From positions 1 to 49,826 of the forward strand of contig NZ_QPIJ01000030.1 of assembly GCF_003336665.1 (NCBI RefSeq): a stretch of DNA of 49,826 bases, given 5' to 3'. Positions within the stretch are counted from its first letter, which is position 1, and each line of letters starts with the position of its first letter. The notes beneath the pieces are model-generated. The model searched no databases. It was not told where the DNA came from and was given only the letters and a program-made list of their open reading frames with translations. The DNA is from Vreelandella rituensis (GTDB taxonomy: Bacteria > Pseudomonadota > Gammaproteobacteria > Pseudomonadales > Halomonadaceae). Position numbers and translations under genes: made by a program. This document shows, in pieces, positions 1 through 8,313 of this stretch.

Positions 1-780
1 GGCGCAATAGCGCTTTCTGACCTTGGATGGAATGTGCTTCTGTTTGCCTTTCTTGGCGAGGCCGGCCTTGTTCTTGTTGTACATGGCATTGATCGACTTG
101 ATCACCTTGCCCTTGATCAGACAGGACGATAGTCCGGCTGATTGGAAACGAGAGCTACAAGGTTGTCGATACCGATATCAATGGAAAATGCACGACGCAT
201 GTCAAGTAAGGTGGTGGGGGTAGCCTCCTTTTCATAGCCGACTTCAATGCAGAACGATGTGCCCAGTGGGACGATTCGGATGTCGGTGACAACCGCCTTG
301 TCCGCCTTTTCGTTGAACGCTTGATGCTGACAAACCGTGGTCTTGACCGGCTGGAAGCCAACTGCCTTGGCGCCGCTCAAGTGGATCATGCCGTCGACTA
401 TTTTATAGCCGTTGCGATTGACGACATAGGTGCGAGCGCCCTTCGAGTAACCGGGGATTCTCGGGCACGCCTGGTACTTGTGAGGATTGATCTTGAAGTC
501 ATCTTTCGCCGCGAGCCAGCCCTTCCAGGCGTCGCCGACTATCTGCGTCATCCGTTGCCCCCCCCGCCGAAGGGAGTAGCTGATAAACGTCCTTGTGCTC
601 TTTCTTCAGCAGCTTGTCGGCCTGGCTGGCACTGATCGGTGCCTCGGCGAACAGCGCCTGACGCATGTGATAGAGCGTTGCGTTCGCCACTTTTCTCGCG
701 GCCGAACAATACCGATGGCAGGCCAGGTAGTTGGCGTGACCGGGACGGATCATGATGCGTTCGACGCGACGGACAGGCAT
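1..780 (-). pseudogene. tnpB: tnpB (IS605 OrfB), RNA-guided nuclease pseudogene, partial, two frameshifts
   Basis: Reading leftwards from an ATG at 780 (GGGGAG ribosome site six bases upstream), the product starts MPVRRVERIMIRPG and continues to about position 560. The frame then breaks at a run of eight G (minus strand) and resumes in another frame with MTQIVGDAWKGW through SIDIGIDNLVALVS, which is the RuvC-I region of TnpB with its catalytic Asp. A second break near 131-135 looks like loss of a single C. The third segment reads LIKGKVIKSINAMYNKNKAG up to the window edge. TnpB is an omegaRNA-guided DNA nuclease that helps retain IS elements. This copy cannot make a full protein unless both shifts are bypassed. 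The C-terminal zinc finger and RuvC-III are off the window. Confidence 0.85.
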
Positions 781-830
781 GGATTGCTCCCCTGTGACGA
801 TTGAACTAACATTAGTGGCAAAGGAGATTA

Positions 831-1253
831 GTGTCAATGTCAAAAGCCTCATTAAGATCACACCCACATTGTGTTTTTAATCTAAAGCGTCACTTAGTGT
901 TAGTGACCGCTTATCGGCAAGAGGTGATTACTTCGGCGATCATGGAGGACCTGGAAATACACATCCGTCGCGTTTGCGAGATGTCCGACGTGGGGGTGCT
1001 GGAATTTTCGGGTGAAACGGATCATGTCCATGTCCTGTTGGAACTTCACCCCTCCGTCATGCCGGACAAGCGGGTCAACAGCATCAAGACAGTGACGAGC
1101 CGGCGGATCAGGAAAGACCATTGGGAAACCATCAAGACACAGCTCTGGGGCGAGCGCTTCTGGTCCAGGTCGTACTGCATGCTCAGCGTGAGCGATGGTG
1201 CGAACACGGAGATCATCAAGCGCTACATCCAGAACCAGGCCAGGCCGTCCTGA
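831..1253 (+). CDS. tnpA: IS200/IS605 family Y1 transposase TnpA
   Basis: This 140-residue protein has the normal length and layout of an IS200-type TnpA. The HUH metal-binding motif is at residues 65-67 (His-Val-His, in DHVHVLLELHP), and the nucleophile is Tyr132 in KRYIQNQ. Such enzymes cut and rejoin single-stranded IS ends through a 5'-phosphotyrosine link. AAGGAG lies at 821-826. The GTG at 831 gives the N-terminus usual for the family (M-S-x-S-K). The ATG at 837 has a more comfortable distance from the ribosome site and is the alternative. The gene is divergent from the broken tnpB, with about 50 bases between the starts. No lesion is visible, so it is probably functional. Confidence 0.93.
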   Translation: MSMSKASLRSHPHCVFNLKRHLVLVTAYRQEVITSAIMEDLEIHIRRVCEMSDVGVLEFSGETDHVHVLLELHPSVMPDKRVNSIKTVTSRRIRKDHWETIKTQLWGERFWSRSYCMLSVSDGANTEIIKRYIQNQARPS

Positions 1254-1272
1254 CGGACGGCGCGCTATCCAT

Positions 1273-1289
1273 CCACGCCCAATGCGTGG
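1273..1289 (+). repeat. IS end hairpin
   Basis: A perfect six-base-pair stem, CCACGC / GCGTGG, with a five-base loop (CCAAT), lies 20 bases after the tnpA stop. Its position and size fit the subterminal hairpin recognised by a Y1 transposase. Assigning it as the IS end is inference. Confidence 0.55.
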
Positions 1290-1366
1290 CTTGGACGTGG
1301 AATTCCGCGCGAAATGTTAAATAAACTTTCAACGGAACGCCGCCTCACCAAACAAGTCGACAAATC

Positions 1367-1389
1367 AAGCACCCGTAGGTGCTTTTTTT
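1367..1389 (+). terminator. Rho-independent terminator
   Basis: The stem AAGCACC / GGTGCTT with loop CGTA is followed directly by a run of seven T. It can stop transcripts leaving the insertion sequence before nhaD. It may originally have belonged to a gene now separated from it by the IS. Confidence 0.8.
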
Positions 1390-1651
1390 GTGCCTGAAAT
1401 CTTGTCTTCCCAAAATTCTGACTTCCCAACTTTTCTGCCATTGAACCAACCTCTGCCTTTCAGGCATAACTGAACCCTGTCAAAGAAAAAACTACAATTA
1501 TCAATACGTTTTAATTACTAAAAAAAGACCGGATCAAGGAGCTATGGCTTGTTTCCTTTCGGATTTTTTCCATATTGCAGCGCAATATAGCCTGTTAGAA
1601 TGATGCCGATTTTTCCTCCTTCTATAAACACACTTTAGGAAGCTCAACGCC
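1390..1651 (+). promoter_or_regulatory. nhaD upstream region with palindrome and candidate promoter
   Basis: This AT-rich stretch has no gene. It holds a perfect inverted repeat, ATATTGC-AGC-GCAATAT (1572-1588), which overlaps a candidate -35 (TTGCAG, 1575-1580); TAGAAT (1596-1601) would be the -10 at a short 15-base spacing. The palindrome could be an operator for salt or pH control of nhaD, but no known regulator site was recognised. TTAGGAAG (1635-1642) is the nhaD ribosome site. Confidence 0.4.
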
Positions 1652-3148
1652 ATGCTCACTTTGAGTAATCTCTCCTTCAGGCCCCGACTAGGTTCTCGGC
1701 GGTCGTGGCTTGCTATGCCCGCTATTCCCATCCTCCTCACGCTACTGTTTTTCAGCCCTGGCGCTTACGCCGTTACTGGCAGCATGGACCTGACCAGTAC
1801 CGGTGTCGGCTTTTTTGCCATTGCCATCTTCGTGCTCGCCTACATGCTGGTGATGCTCGAAGAAAAAATACACATGCGTAAGTCCAAGCCGGTATTGATC
1901 GCTGCCGGTATCATCTGGGGCTTGATTGGCTGGGTGTACGTACAGAATGGCATGTCGAGCGACTCGGAATATGCGTTCCGGGTTACCTTGCTCGAATTCA
2001 CCGAACTGATGCTGTTTCTTTTGGTGGCAATGACTTACATCAATGCCATGGAAGAACGCAAGGTGTTTGATGCGCTGCGCTCCTGGATGCTACGCAAGGG
2101 TTTCAGCTACCGCACGCTGTTCTGGTTGACCGGTGGTCTGGCCTTCGTGATTTCACCGATTGCGGACAACCTGACCACGGCACTGCTGATGTGCGCGGTG
2201 GTCACCAAGGTGGCCGAAGGCGACAAGCGGTTTATCAACCTTTCTTGTGTGAATATCGTGGTTGCGGCCAATGCCGGCGGTGCCTTCAGTCCGTTCGGGG
2301 ACATCACCACCCTGATGGTGTGGCAGGCCGGCATGGTCGAGTTTCAGGAATTCTTCGTTCTTTTTGTTCCCTCCCTGGTCAACTTCCTGATTCCAGCGGT
2401 GGTGATGAGCGTCTTCATCAAGAACGAGAAGCCCAAAAGCGTTTACGAAGATGTCTGGCTCAAGCGCGGGGCGCGCCGCATTGTGGCGTTTTTCCTGCTG
2501 ACAGTGGCCACCGCGGTCATGTGCCATGTCTTCCTGCACTTGCCGCCGGTACTCGGCATGATGACCGGTCTGGGCTACCTTCAGTTCTTCGGCTACTACC
2601 TGCGCCGCAGCTTGCCACGCTCCCTGGAGCGCAAGCGTGAACGCTACAGCCGTCGCGGTGATAACAAGAAGCTCGAACAGCTAGGCAGCGTGGTGCCGTT
2701 CGATGTCTTCAACCGTGTGGCACGCGCCGAGTGGGATACCTTGCTGTTCTTCTACGGGGTGGTGATGTGTGTCGGTGGTCTGGGCTTCATGGGCTACCTG
2801 GGCCTGCTTTCAGAAGCCTTGTACACGGGTTGGAATGCTACCTGGGCCAACGTTGCACTGGGCGTCATTTCAGCGGTGATCGATAACATTCCGGTGATGT
2901 TCGCCGTTCTCACCATGGAACCCGACATGTCGCATGGGCATTGGCTATTGATCACCTTGACGGCGGGTGTCGGTGGTAGCCTTCTATCAATCGGTTCAGC
3001 GGCGGGCGTCGCGGTAATGGGCCAAGCGCGCGGCTCTTATACCTTCATGGGCCATTTGAAGTGGGCACCGATCATAGCGCTGGGGTATGTCGCCAGCATC
3101 CTCGTCCATCTATGGCTGAATGCTGAAACGTTTACCGTGTTTGGCTGA
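1652..3148 (+). CDS. nhaD: NhaD-type sodium/proton antiporter
   Basis: This 498-residue polytopic inner-membrane protein of the ArsB/NhaD ion-transporter superfamily exports Na+ (and Li+) in exchange for protons, a main route of sodium expulsion in halophilic and alkaliphilic gammaproteobacteria. Residues 24-41 form a signal-like hydrophobic segment ending in an AYA motif. About a dozen hydrophobic segments follow. The family signatures are visible: SPIADNLTTALLM around residue 170, NAGGAFSPFGDITTLM around 207-222, and a second related repeat, DNIPVMFAVLTMEP, near 411-424, each with the polar Asp and Thr residues conserved in NhaD. The ribosome site TTAGGAAG is nine bases before the ATG. It is a single-gene transcript with a hairpin behind it. 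Length matches the family and the call is secure. Confidence 0.95.
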   Translation: MLTLSNLSFRPRLGSRRSWLAMPAIPILLTLLFFSPGAYAVTGSMDLTSTGVGFFAIAIFVLAYMLVMLEEKIHMRKSKPVLIAAGIIWGLIGWVYVQNGMSSDSEYAFRVTLLEFTELMLFLLVAMTYINAMEERKVFDALRSWMLRKGFSYRTLFWLTGGLAFVISPIADNLTTALLMCAVVTKVAEGDKRFINLSCVNIVVAANAGGAFSPFGDITTLMVWQAGMVEFQEFFVLFVPSLVNFLIPAVVMSVFIKNEKPKSVYEDVWLKRGARRIVAFFLLTVATAVMCHVFLHLPPVLGMMTGLGYLQFFGYYLRRSLPRSLERKRERYSRRGDNKKLEQLGSVVPFDVFNRVARAEWDTLLFFYGVVMCVGGLGFMGYLGLLSEALYTGWNATWANVALGVISAVIDNIPVMFAVLTMEPDMSHGHWLLITLTAGVGGSLLSIGSAAGVAVMGQARGSYTFMGHLKWAPIIALGYVASILVHLWLNAETFTVFG

Positions 3149-3204
3149 TTTGCTTAGCCGCCTTCTTCGCGGCGTTATATTCGTGACGTTATCTTCGCCA
3201 CTTC

Positions 3205-3224
3205 CCCCCACCGCCCGGTGGGGG
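3205..3224 (+). terminator. Terminator-like hairpin after nhaD
   Basis: CCCCCACCG / CGGTGGGGG forms a nine-base-pair GC stem (eight pairs with a four-base loop is sterically more likely). Only a short T pair follows, so it may be a weak or bidirectional terminator between nhaD and the convergent DUF2835 gene. Confidence 0.55.
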
Positions 3225-3273
3225 TTCAAGTAAGCTCCCATACCCACCCCGGCAGCACTTTCCCACGTTGCGC

Positions 3274-3492
3274 TCATAACGGGCGAATGCTCATGAAGCG
3301 TCCTTCCTGCGAAAAATCCAACCGATACACCCCTTGGATACCCTCCGGGGTTATTACTCGGCGTATCGCCTCGGCAGGAAAAATCACGCTACGCCCATCG
3401 AGACTGCGGGTACGCACGTAGCCCGCCCGTCCTTCGTAATGAGCCAGGCATTGGTCGTAACTAAGTTCAATCACCACATCAATACTGGGCAT
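3274..3492 (-). CDS. DUF2835 family protein
   Basis: This small soluble protein of 72 residues starts MPSIDVVIELSYDQ. The conserved block of the family is present: HYEGRAGYVRTRSLDGR followed by VIFPAEAIRRVITPEGIQG and a final FxxEGRF. The function of DUF2835 is unknown. It is typically a stand-alone 70-80 residue protein in gammaproteobacteria, and the length agrees. An upstream TTG would add ten residues that the family lacks, so the ATG at 3492 is preferred, although the ribosome site there is weak. It is convergent to nhaD and divergent from the SprA-related gene across an AT-rich gap (3493-3659) with two imperfect CTAGCTTT direct repeats. Confidence 0.85.
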   Translation of the reverse strand: MPSIDVVIELSYDQCLAHYEGRAGYVRTRSLDGRSVIFPAEAIRRVITPEGIQGVYRLDFSQEGRFMSIRPL

Positions 3493-3659
3493 AAGTAAAC
3501 GCCTGAGCAGCCATACCAACAACCTAGCTTTTAGAAATAAAATTTAAAAAAACTAGCTTTAAAGAATTAGTCTTTACAAACTTGATGCTCAACCTTGCAG
3601 CTGGCAAGCCCCTCGCCGATACTGCATTTTACCTATCCTTAGCCTGTCGGTAACGCCTT

Positions 3660-4334
3660 ATGCTCGTCTCGCCAGTGAATTTCATGCCAGTGACGGTGTT
3701 TTCCCCCGAGCCTACCCCTGCCTCGGCTCGCGTCGATGCCGCTTCACCTTCAAGGGGCGCGCCAGGCACGGGAACCCCGATACAGGAAGAAAAATCCGAG
3801 ACTAACGCGGCCAAGAAAGACACACAGGCAACCAAGGAAGAGACTAAGGCCACCGGCGGCCCGACCCGGCCGGACGGTACGCCTCTTGACGACCAGGAGC
3901 TTCGGCACCTCGGTCAGCTCAAGCAAACCGACCGTTCCGTGCGTCAGCATGAACAGGCACATGAGGTGGTGGGCGCTCAATATGCCGGCAGCGCCAGCTA
4001 TGAGTATGAACAGGGGCCGGATGGTCAACGTTATGCAGTGGCCGGTGAGGTTCCGATTGATTACGGTCCGGTGAGTGGTGACCCGGACGCCACCATCGAG
4101 AAAATGCAGACGGTGATAGCGGCGGCCCTGGCACCCGCCGACCCTTCCACGAAAGATCTTCAAGTCGCCGCTCAGGCCCGCCAATATCTATTGGCCGCGC
4201 AGTTGGAATCCGCCATGCTACGCAGCGAAATGGATCAAGCTCGCAGCGGCGTTGATACATCCAGTGACGCCGAGCCTTCTGAAGCGGTACCGGATGAGAG
4301 CGACGTTAGCGCACCTGCCGCCTCCGCCGCTTAG
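3660..4334 (+). CDS. SprA-related putative metalloprotease
   Basis: The 224-residue protein has a long low-complexity N-terminal part rich in Pro, Thr, Lys and Glu (residues 1-90) and then the conserved SprA-related domain. The signature is VRQHEQAHE around residue 98, a zincin-type HExxH-like motif (H-E-Q-A-H). It is followed by the block YEYEQGPDGQRYAVAGEVPIDY and by IEKMQTVIAAALAPADPS. Members are widespread secreted or surface-linked proteins of unproven activity, and metalloprotease function is predicted from the motif only. There is no signal peptide and no clear ribosome site. The stop overlaps the stop of the convergent GGDEF-EAL gene by a few bases. Confidence 0.8.
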   Translation: MLVSPVNFMPVTVFSPEPTPASARVDAASPSRGAPGTGTPIQEEKSETNAAKKDTQATKEETKATGGPTRPDGTPLDDQELRHLGQLKQTDRSVRQHEQAHEVVGAQYAGSASYEYEQGPDGQRYAVAGEVPIDYGPVSGDPDATIEKMQTVIAAALAPADPSTKDLQVAAQARQYLLAAQLESAMLRSEMDQARSGVDTSSDAEPSEAVPDESDVSAPAASAA

Positions 4335-6127
4335 TGATTAAGCGGCTGGTTGACTTGCCGCCGGCTCAGCGAATTCCAGCCCTCTCGCCGGGGCCAGTTT
4401 CTTAACCACTGCGGGAGCTGATCAGCGGGCATCGGGCGTGCAATGCCATAGCCCTGAGCCAGCGCACAGCCCAACCCAACCAATGCCTTGGCATGTTCCA
4501 AGGTTTCCACGCCTTCGGCTAGCATCGGCCGTTTGAAGCGATTCGCCATGTAGATGACGCTTTCCACGATTGCCATGTCGTCTTCATCGGTCAACATGTC
4601 GCACACAAAGCTCTTGTCGATCTTGATCAAGTTGACCGGCAGCTGGCGCAAATGAGTCAACGACGAAAAGCCGGTGCCGAAATCATCAATCGCAAAACTC
4701 ACGTCCAATTCCTGGCAGCGCGACATGGTGGCTAACGCTGCCTGAATATCGTGCATGGCGGCAGTTTCCAGCACTTCCAGTTTGAGCATGCCGGAAGGCA
4801 CCGATGCATGGCGCTCCAGCAGTTGCTGAATACGGTTACTAAAATCCTCGACCAGCAAGTGGGTCGGGCTGATGTTGACGTTGATGGGCAGATGAATTCC
4901 CTGCGCCTGCCAACGCTCCTGTTGCAGCATGGCTTGTTCCAGCACCCATTCACCCAGGTCCACTTCCAGCAGAGTAGCCTCGATGATCGGCAAGAACATT
5001 CCCGGTGCCAGCAACCCTTCTTGCGGATGCTGCCATCGGATCAGGGCTTCCACTCCCACTACCCGCCCGCTACACATCTCGACCTGCGGCTGGTAGTACA
5101 GGCACAATTCGTTATTTCGCAAGGCCTCGATAAAGCGTTCACGCTGCTCATGACGCACCTGCAAAAGACGGTCCTGGCTCGGGTCGAAAATATGGAATGT
5201 ATTGCGCCCTCGCTGTTTGGCGCGATACATGGCCTGGTTGGCATGGCGCAACAGCACATCGCCCTCGGCATGATCATTGGGGTAGAAGGTTACCCCCAGG
5301 CTGGCCGTCAAGTTGACGCAATGTCCTTCCACCATCAAGGGCTGACGAATGGCTTCCAGCAGCTTGTGAAAAAACGCTTCATCCACCCCGTTATGCAACA
5401 ACAACACAAATTCGTCGCCACCCACTCGGGCCAGAACGTCATCACCAAACAAAAGATGGCTGATACGATGCGCAAACGAGGAAAGCAATAAATCGCTCTT
5501 GCTCACGCCGAGACGATCATTCACTTTCTTGAAAAAATCGATATCCAGTGAACATACCGCCATCGGCTTTTGGGTAACCTGCGCATGCTGCATGGACTCC
5601 TGAATCAGCTGGGTCAACAACTGCAGGTTGGGTAGGCCGGTCAGCGCATCGAAGAATACTTCACGGTTCAAATGCCGCGCATGAGAAGGGATAGCGGAAA
5701 GATCCGACAGCACAATGACATGGTGGCGAACAGCGCCTTGCTCATTGCGCACCCGGTTGATCGACATCATGCCCGGATATATGTGTCCTTCACGATTCTT
5801 GTAACTCACCTGCCCCTTGGTGCGATCACGCAACTGGATCTCTTTTTGCATCACCTGGGCAGTTTGGGCATCCTCCAGCGGCAGTATGCTGAAGGCTTCC
5901 AGCGTTTTGCCCGTCATCTCTTCTAGCGTGAACCCGGTCAACTCGGTGAAAGCAGGGTTAACATCAAGCACATGATTTTCTTCGTCCGTGAGAATAATCG
6001 CTTCGTTGGCATGGCAGAACACACTGGCGGAAGCCAGCTCATGCAGGCAAGGCATGGCCAATGGCGGCTCTCGCCTTTTACCGGGGCAAGTGCCACTGCT
6101 ATTTTTTGGGCGTAAAAGTTGACACAT
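4331..6127 (-). CDS. PAS-GGDEF-EAL bifunctional c-di-GMP enzyme
   Basis: This 598-residue protein has no membrane segment. A PAS sensor domain (about 35-150, with DVNPAFTELTGF) precedes a GGDEF diguanylate cyclase domain (about 155-315, signature GGDEF at 236-240) and an EAL phosphodiesterase domain (about 325-580, EAL at 360-362). The EAL metal and catalytic residues are all present: NVN, the Glu of LEVLE, IDDFGTGF, the Lys of IKIDKSF, AEGVET and QGYG. The product-inhibition site (RxxD five residues before GGDEF) is missing; FGDD stands there. Both activities look possible. GGGAGAG lies nine bases before the ATG. It follows another cyclase gene by 60 bases, and the gap contains a small hairpin (6165-6180). 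Confidence 0.93.
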   Translation of the reverse strand: MCQLLRPKNSSGTCPGKRREPPLAMPCLHELASASVFCHANEAIILTDEENHVLDVNPAFTELTGFTLEEMTGKTLEAFSILPLEDAQTAQVMQKEIQLRDRTKGQVSYKNREGHIYPGMMSINRVRNEQGAVRHHVIVLSDLSAIPSHARHLNREVFFDALTGLPNLQLLTQLIQESMQHAQVTQKPMAVCSLDIDFFKKVNDRLGVSKSDLLLSSFAHRISHLLFGDDVLARVGGDEFVLLLHNGVDEAFFHKLLEAIRQPLMVEGHCVNLTASLGVTFYPNDHAEGDVLLRHANQAMYRAKQRGRNTFHIFDPSQDRLLQVRHEQRERFIEALRNNELCLYYQPQVEMCSGRVVGVEALIRWQHPQEGLLAPGMFLPIIEATLLEVDLGEWVLEQAMLQQERWQAQGIHLPINVNISPTHLLVEDFSNRIQQLLERHASVPSGMLKLEVLETAAMHDIQAALATMSRCQELDVSFAIDDFGTGFSSLTHLRQLPVNLIKIDKSFVCDMLTDEDDMAIVESVIYMANRFKRPMLAEGVETLEHAKALVGLGCALAQGYGIARPMPADQLPQWLRNWPRREGWNSLSRRQVNQPLNH

Positions 6128-6187
6128 AAACGTTAACTCTCCCTATTGGCCCATATCCATGCCATGCCTCGGCTGAGGCAAGTGACG

Positions 6188-7513
6188 TTAACTTTCCTCA
6201 CAGCCAAACGGTTCCCGACATGCCACTACCTGATTGCGGCCTTGATGCTTGGCCAGGTAGAGCGCCTTATCCGCACGCACCAACAGCCTATCCTGATGTT
6301 CACCGGGCCAGTATTCAGCAATACCGATGCTGATGGTGATGTCATGCCCCGAGAAGGAGCGATTGGCCACGCGGCGCCGAATGCGCTCGGCAAATATCTC
6401 ACCGCCCTCCAAGCCGGTACCGCGCAGCAAGACGGTAAATTCCTCACCGCCCCAACGCGCCAGAACATCACTGTCTCGCAGGCAGCCCTTGATGCATACG
6501 ACCAGCTGTTTGAGTATCTCATCGCCCGTTTCGTGGCCATGGGTATCATTGACGGCCTTGAAGTGGTCGATATCAAAGATCAACAAAACGAACGAATCAT
6601 CGGAATGGGCAACCTGGGCAACGCACTCGCTTATAGCACCATCAAAGGCCCGACGATTGTAGGCGCCGGTCAAGTGGTCGCGTGTCGCCTGGTCTTCCAG
6701 TTCGCGCTCAAGCGTCTTTCGCTCACGAATGTCATGAAATACCGAGACAAAATTACGCACACTGCCCTCAGCGTCCACTACCGCGGTAATCGATTGCCAT
6801 AAGGGATAGATATCTCCGTACTTATTGCGGTTCCAGATCTCTCCTTGCCAATGTCCGGTCTCTCGCAAGGCTATCCACATTCGCTGATAAAAGTTTTTGT
6901 CATGCCGCCCGGACTTGAACAACCGGGGTGTTTTGCCAATCACTTCTTCGCTGCGATAGCCGGTAATATCGGTAAAGGCCTGGTTAACGCGCTCGATTAC
7001 CATATCCGCATTGGTAATCACCGTGGCCTGACCCGTTTCGAATACCGTCGCCAATAGCCGCAGTTCGCTTTCCTGCTGGCGGCGTAAGGTGATGTCTTCC
7101 TTCACCGCGACAAAGTTGACGATCTCGCCCTGGGCGTTCTTGACCGGGGTAATGGTTTCCGACTCCCAATAAAGCTCGCCATTCTTGCGCCGATTAAGCA
7201 GTTCTCCTTGCCATACGTCCCCGGCGCGCAGCGTTTTCCACATATCTTGATAAATCACATCCGGGGTCATGCCGGATTGAATCACTGCCGGTGTCTTGCC
7301 TACCAGTTCCTCACGGCTGTAGCCGGTAATGGCGCTAAAACGCTGGTTAACGAATTCGATGACACCCTCGGCATCGGTAATGGCTGTGGCGATGGGGCTT
7401 TGCTCTACCGCGATATAGAATTGCTCAAAGCGTTTTTCCAGTGCCTTGTAAGCAACATCCAAGTTCGCCTCCGGCGAGGGCGTCAAAGATGAAAGGGAAG
7501 TCGGCTCAGTCAT
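6188..7513 (-). CDS. PAS-PAS-GGDEF diguanylate cyclase
   Basis: This soluble protein of 441 residues makes c-di-GMP from two GTP. Two PAS domains (about residues 30-145 and 150-270, each with an FVNQRFSAITGY-type motif and a PAC region) sit ahead of one GGDEF domain. The active site is GGEEF at 355-359, and an allosteric inhibition site, RDSD, stands at 346-349, so feedback control is expected. The start is taken at the ATG at 7513 because AGGAGA lies eight to nine bases before it; an ATG 33 bases further upstream has no ribosome site. It probably shares a transcript with the GGDEF-EAL gene that follows. CGTTAACTYTCC occurs at 6186-6197, over the stop, and again at 6131-6142 before the next gene. 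Confidence 0.93.
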   Translation of the reverse strand: MTEPTSLSSLTPSPEANLDVAYKALEKRFEQFYIAVEQSPIATAITDAEGVIEFVNQRFSAITGYSREELVGKTPAVIQSGMTPDVIYQDMWKTLRAGDVWQGELLNRRKNGELYWESETITPVKNAQGEIVNFVAVKEDITLRRQQESELRLLATVFETGQATVITNADMVIERVNQAFTDITGYRSEEVIGKTPRLFKSGRHDKNFYQRMWIALRETGHWQGEIWNRNKYGDIYPLWQSITAVVDAEGSVRNFVSVFHDIRERKTLERELEDQATRDHLTGAYNRRAFDGAISECVAQVAHSDDSFVLLIFDIDHFKAVNDTHGHETGDEILKQLVVCIKGCLRDSDVLARWGGEEFTVLLRGTGLEGGEIFAERIRRRVANRSFSGHDITISIGIAEYWPGEHQDRLLVRADKALYLAKHQGRNQVVACREPFGCEES

Positions 7514-7619
7514 CACGGTGGTTCTCCTGCTACCGATCAGCGTCATTTCGCGTCTGATTGAGATGCCATTTTTATCCTGTTATGAGCATTCATCAAGACG
7601 TATGACAGGGTGGAGTTGA

Positions 7620-7795
7620 CATCCTCCCCCACCTTCAGCGCTAGCGCGCTTGTGGAAGGGAATTTCCAGGTCGTCACCTCCCAGGTTCCTGCTTCGCTGT
7701 CCGTCGCCTCAATGCCTTGGCATTGCCGGTCTTACACAAACTCCACAGGCGTAACTTCCCGAGTGCCCCTCGGTAGTGCCTCAACTCTCAGCACC
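7620..7795 (-). ncRNA. omegaRNA-like 3' flank of tnpB relic
   Basis: Non-coding sequence directly follows the tnpB stop. It contains CCGAG-GGGCA-CTCGG, a perfect seven-pair hairpin CAATGCC / GGCATTG (7710-7725), and then a CCTTC...GGAAG structure around GCGCTAGCGC near the IS end. In TnpB systems the guide RNA is transcribed from exactly this place, covering the tnpB 3' end and the IS right end. Structure and position support the call; expression is unknown. Confidence 0.4.
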
Positions 7796-8047
7796 GGCTA
7801 ACAGCGCGGTGCCGGCTTGTAGGATGTTGCGGGCGGCATTGACGTCGCGGTCGATGCCTTGGGTGCCGCAGTCCGGACAGTCCCAGGTGCGAACATTGAG
7901 CGTTTCCTGGCGTTGATAGAACGCATCGGTGCGATAGCGCAGCACTGCGTTCCAGACAAACCGCACACACCCAAACGTCCGCGCCAGCAGGATTTCCTGC
8001 TCGGGCGTCGGGTAGAATCGGTACTTGTAGGCGCGTTCGGTTTTCAT
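7781..8047 (-). pseudogene. TnpB with in-frame internal deletion (88 residues)
   Basis: Residues 1-48 are the N-terminal TnpB segment (MKTERAYKYRFYPTPEQE, then FGCVRFVWNAVL). Residues 49-88 are the C-terminus: half of the zinc finger (CPDCG) and the RuvC-III segment RDVNAARNIL. About 250 or more residues are missing between them, including RuvC-I and RuvC-II, yet the frame is kept. It therefore cannot cut DNA. The zinc finger has only one of its two Cys pairs. It is most simply a decaying IS gene, but the preserved frame leaves open a small RNA- or DNA-binding remnant. Confidence 0.8.
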
Positions 8048-8083
8048 GGCTTACAGTTTATGGTCATTTTCGTAAGAACTCAA

Positions 8084-8101
8084 GGCGTCCTCTCGGACGC
8101 C
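8084..8101. repeat. IS end hairpin of the tnpB relic
   Basis: A perfect seven-base-pair stem, GGCGTCC / GGACGCC, with a TCTC loop lies 37 bases upstream of the tnpB relic start. It resembles the hairpins at IS605-family ends. Confidence 0.5.
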
Positions 8102-8313
8102 GCGCTTGTATCACCTCCCTTCGCGCTACGCGACTCAGGAAGAGGTATTACGCGCTTCTAGATAAGTATTGATCATAGCGAAACCAGACAACGAAAATGC
8201 TGCACTCATACTTTTTGACCGATCTGACTCCCTAACTTTTGATACACATCAACAAAACCCAAGATACCATCGGCATCTCGGGCTGTCCTATACCGCTTGA
8301 ATCCTATACCAAC

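Larger units (their letters stand above)
1..1300. mobile_element. IS200/IS605-type insertion sequence, left part cut by window edge
   Basis: The element has an intact Y1 transposase gene (831-1253, plus) and a divergent accessory tnpB (780 to 1, minus), the IS605-type gene arrangement. Beyond the tnpA stop is a compact perfect hairpin (1273-1289), the kind of subterminal structure that Y1 transposases bind as single-stranded DNA. The right boundary is approximate and lies somewhere after this hairpin. The other end is outside the window. Because tnpA is intact, the element could still move, although its tnpB is broken. Confidence 0.8.
7600..8160 (-). mobile_element. Relic of an IS605/IS1341-type element
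   Basis: The relic lies between the cyclase and chemoreceptor genes. It contains a tnpB reduced to its two ends, a structured non-coding flank on the 3' side of tnpB (about 7610-7795) and a hairpin on the 5' side (8084-8101). No tnpA is present. This matches a tnpB-only IS with an internal deletion. Its tnpB N-terminus differs from that of the copy at positions 1-780, so the two are different elements. Boundaries are approximate, since the target tetranucleotides were not resolved. Confidence 0.7.

Noticed and set aside
1330..1350. Sequence ending CGCCTCACCA followed by a terminator, resembling a tRNA 3' end
   Set aside because: The TTCRA T-loop and a T-stem with C at its 3' start are absent, and no cloverleaf can be drawn upstream.
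7781..8047. TldR-type domesticated TnpB regulator
   Set aside because: Known regulators of that type keep most of the protein (several hundred residues). This one has 88 and lacks half the zinc finger. It is kept only as a relic with a note.
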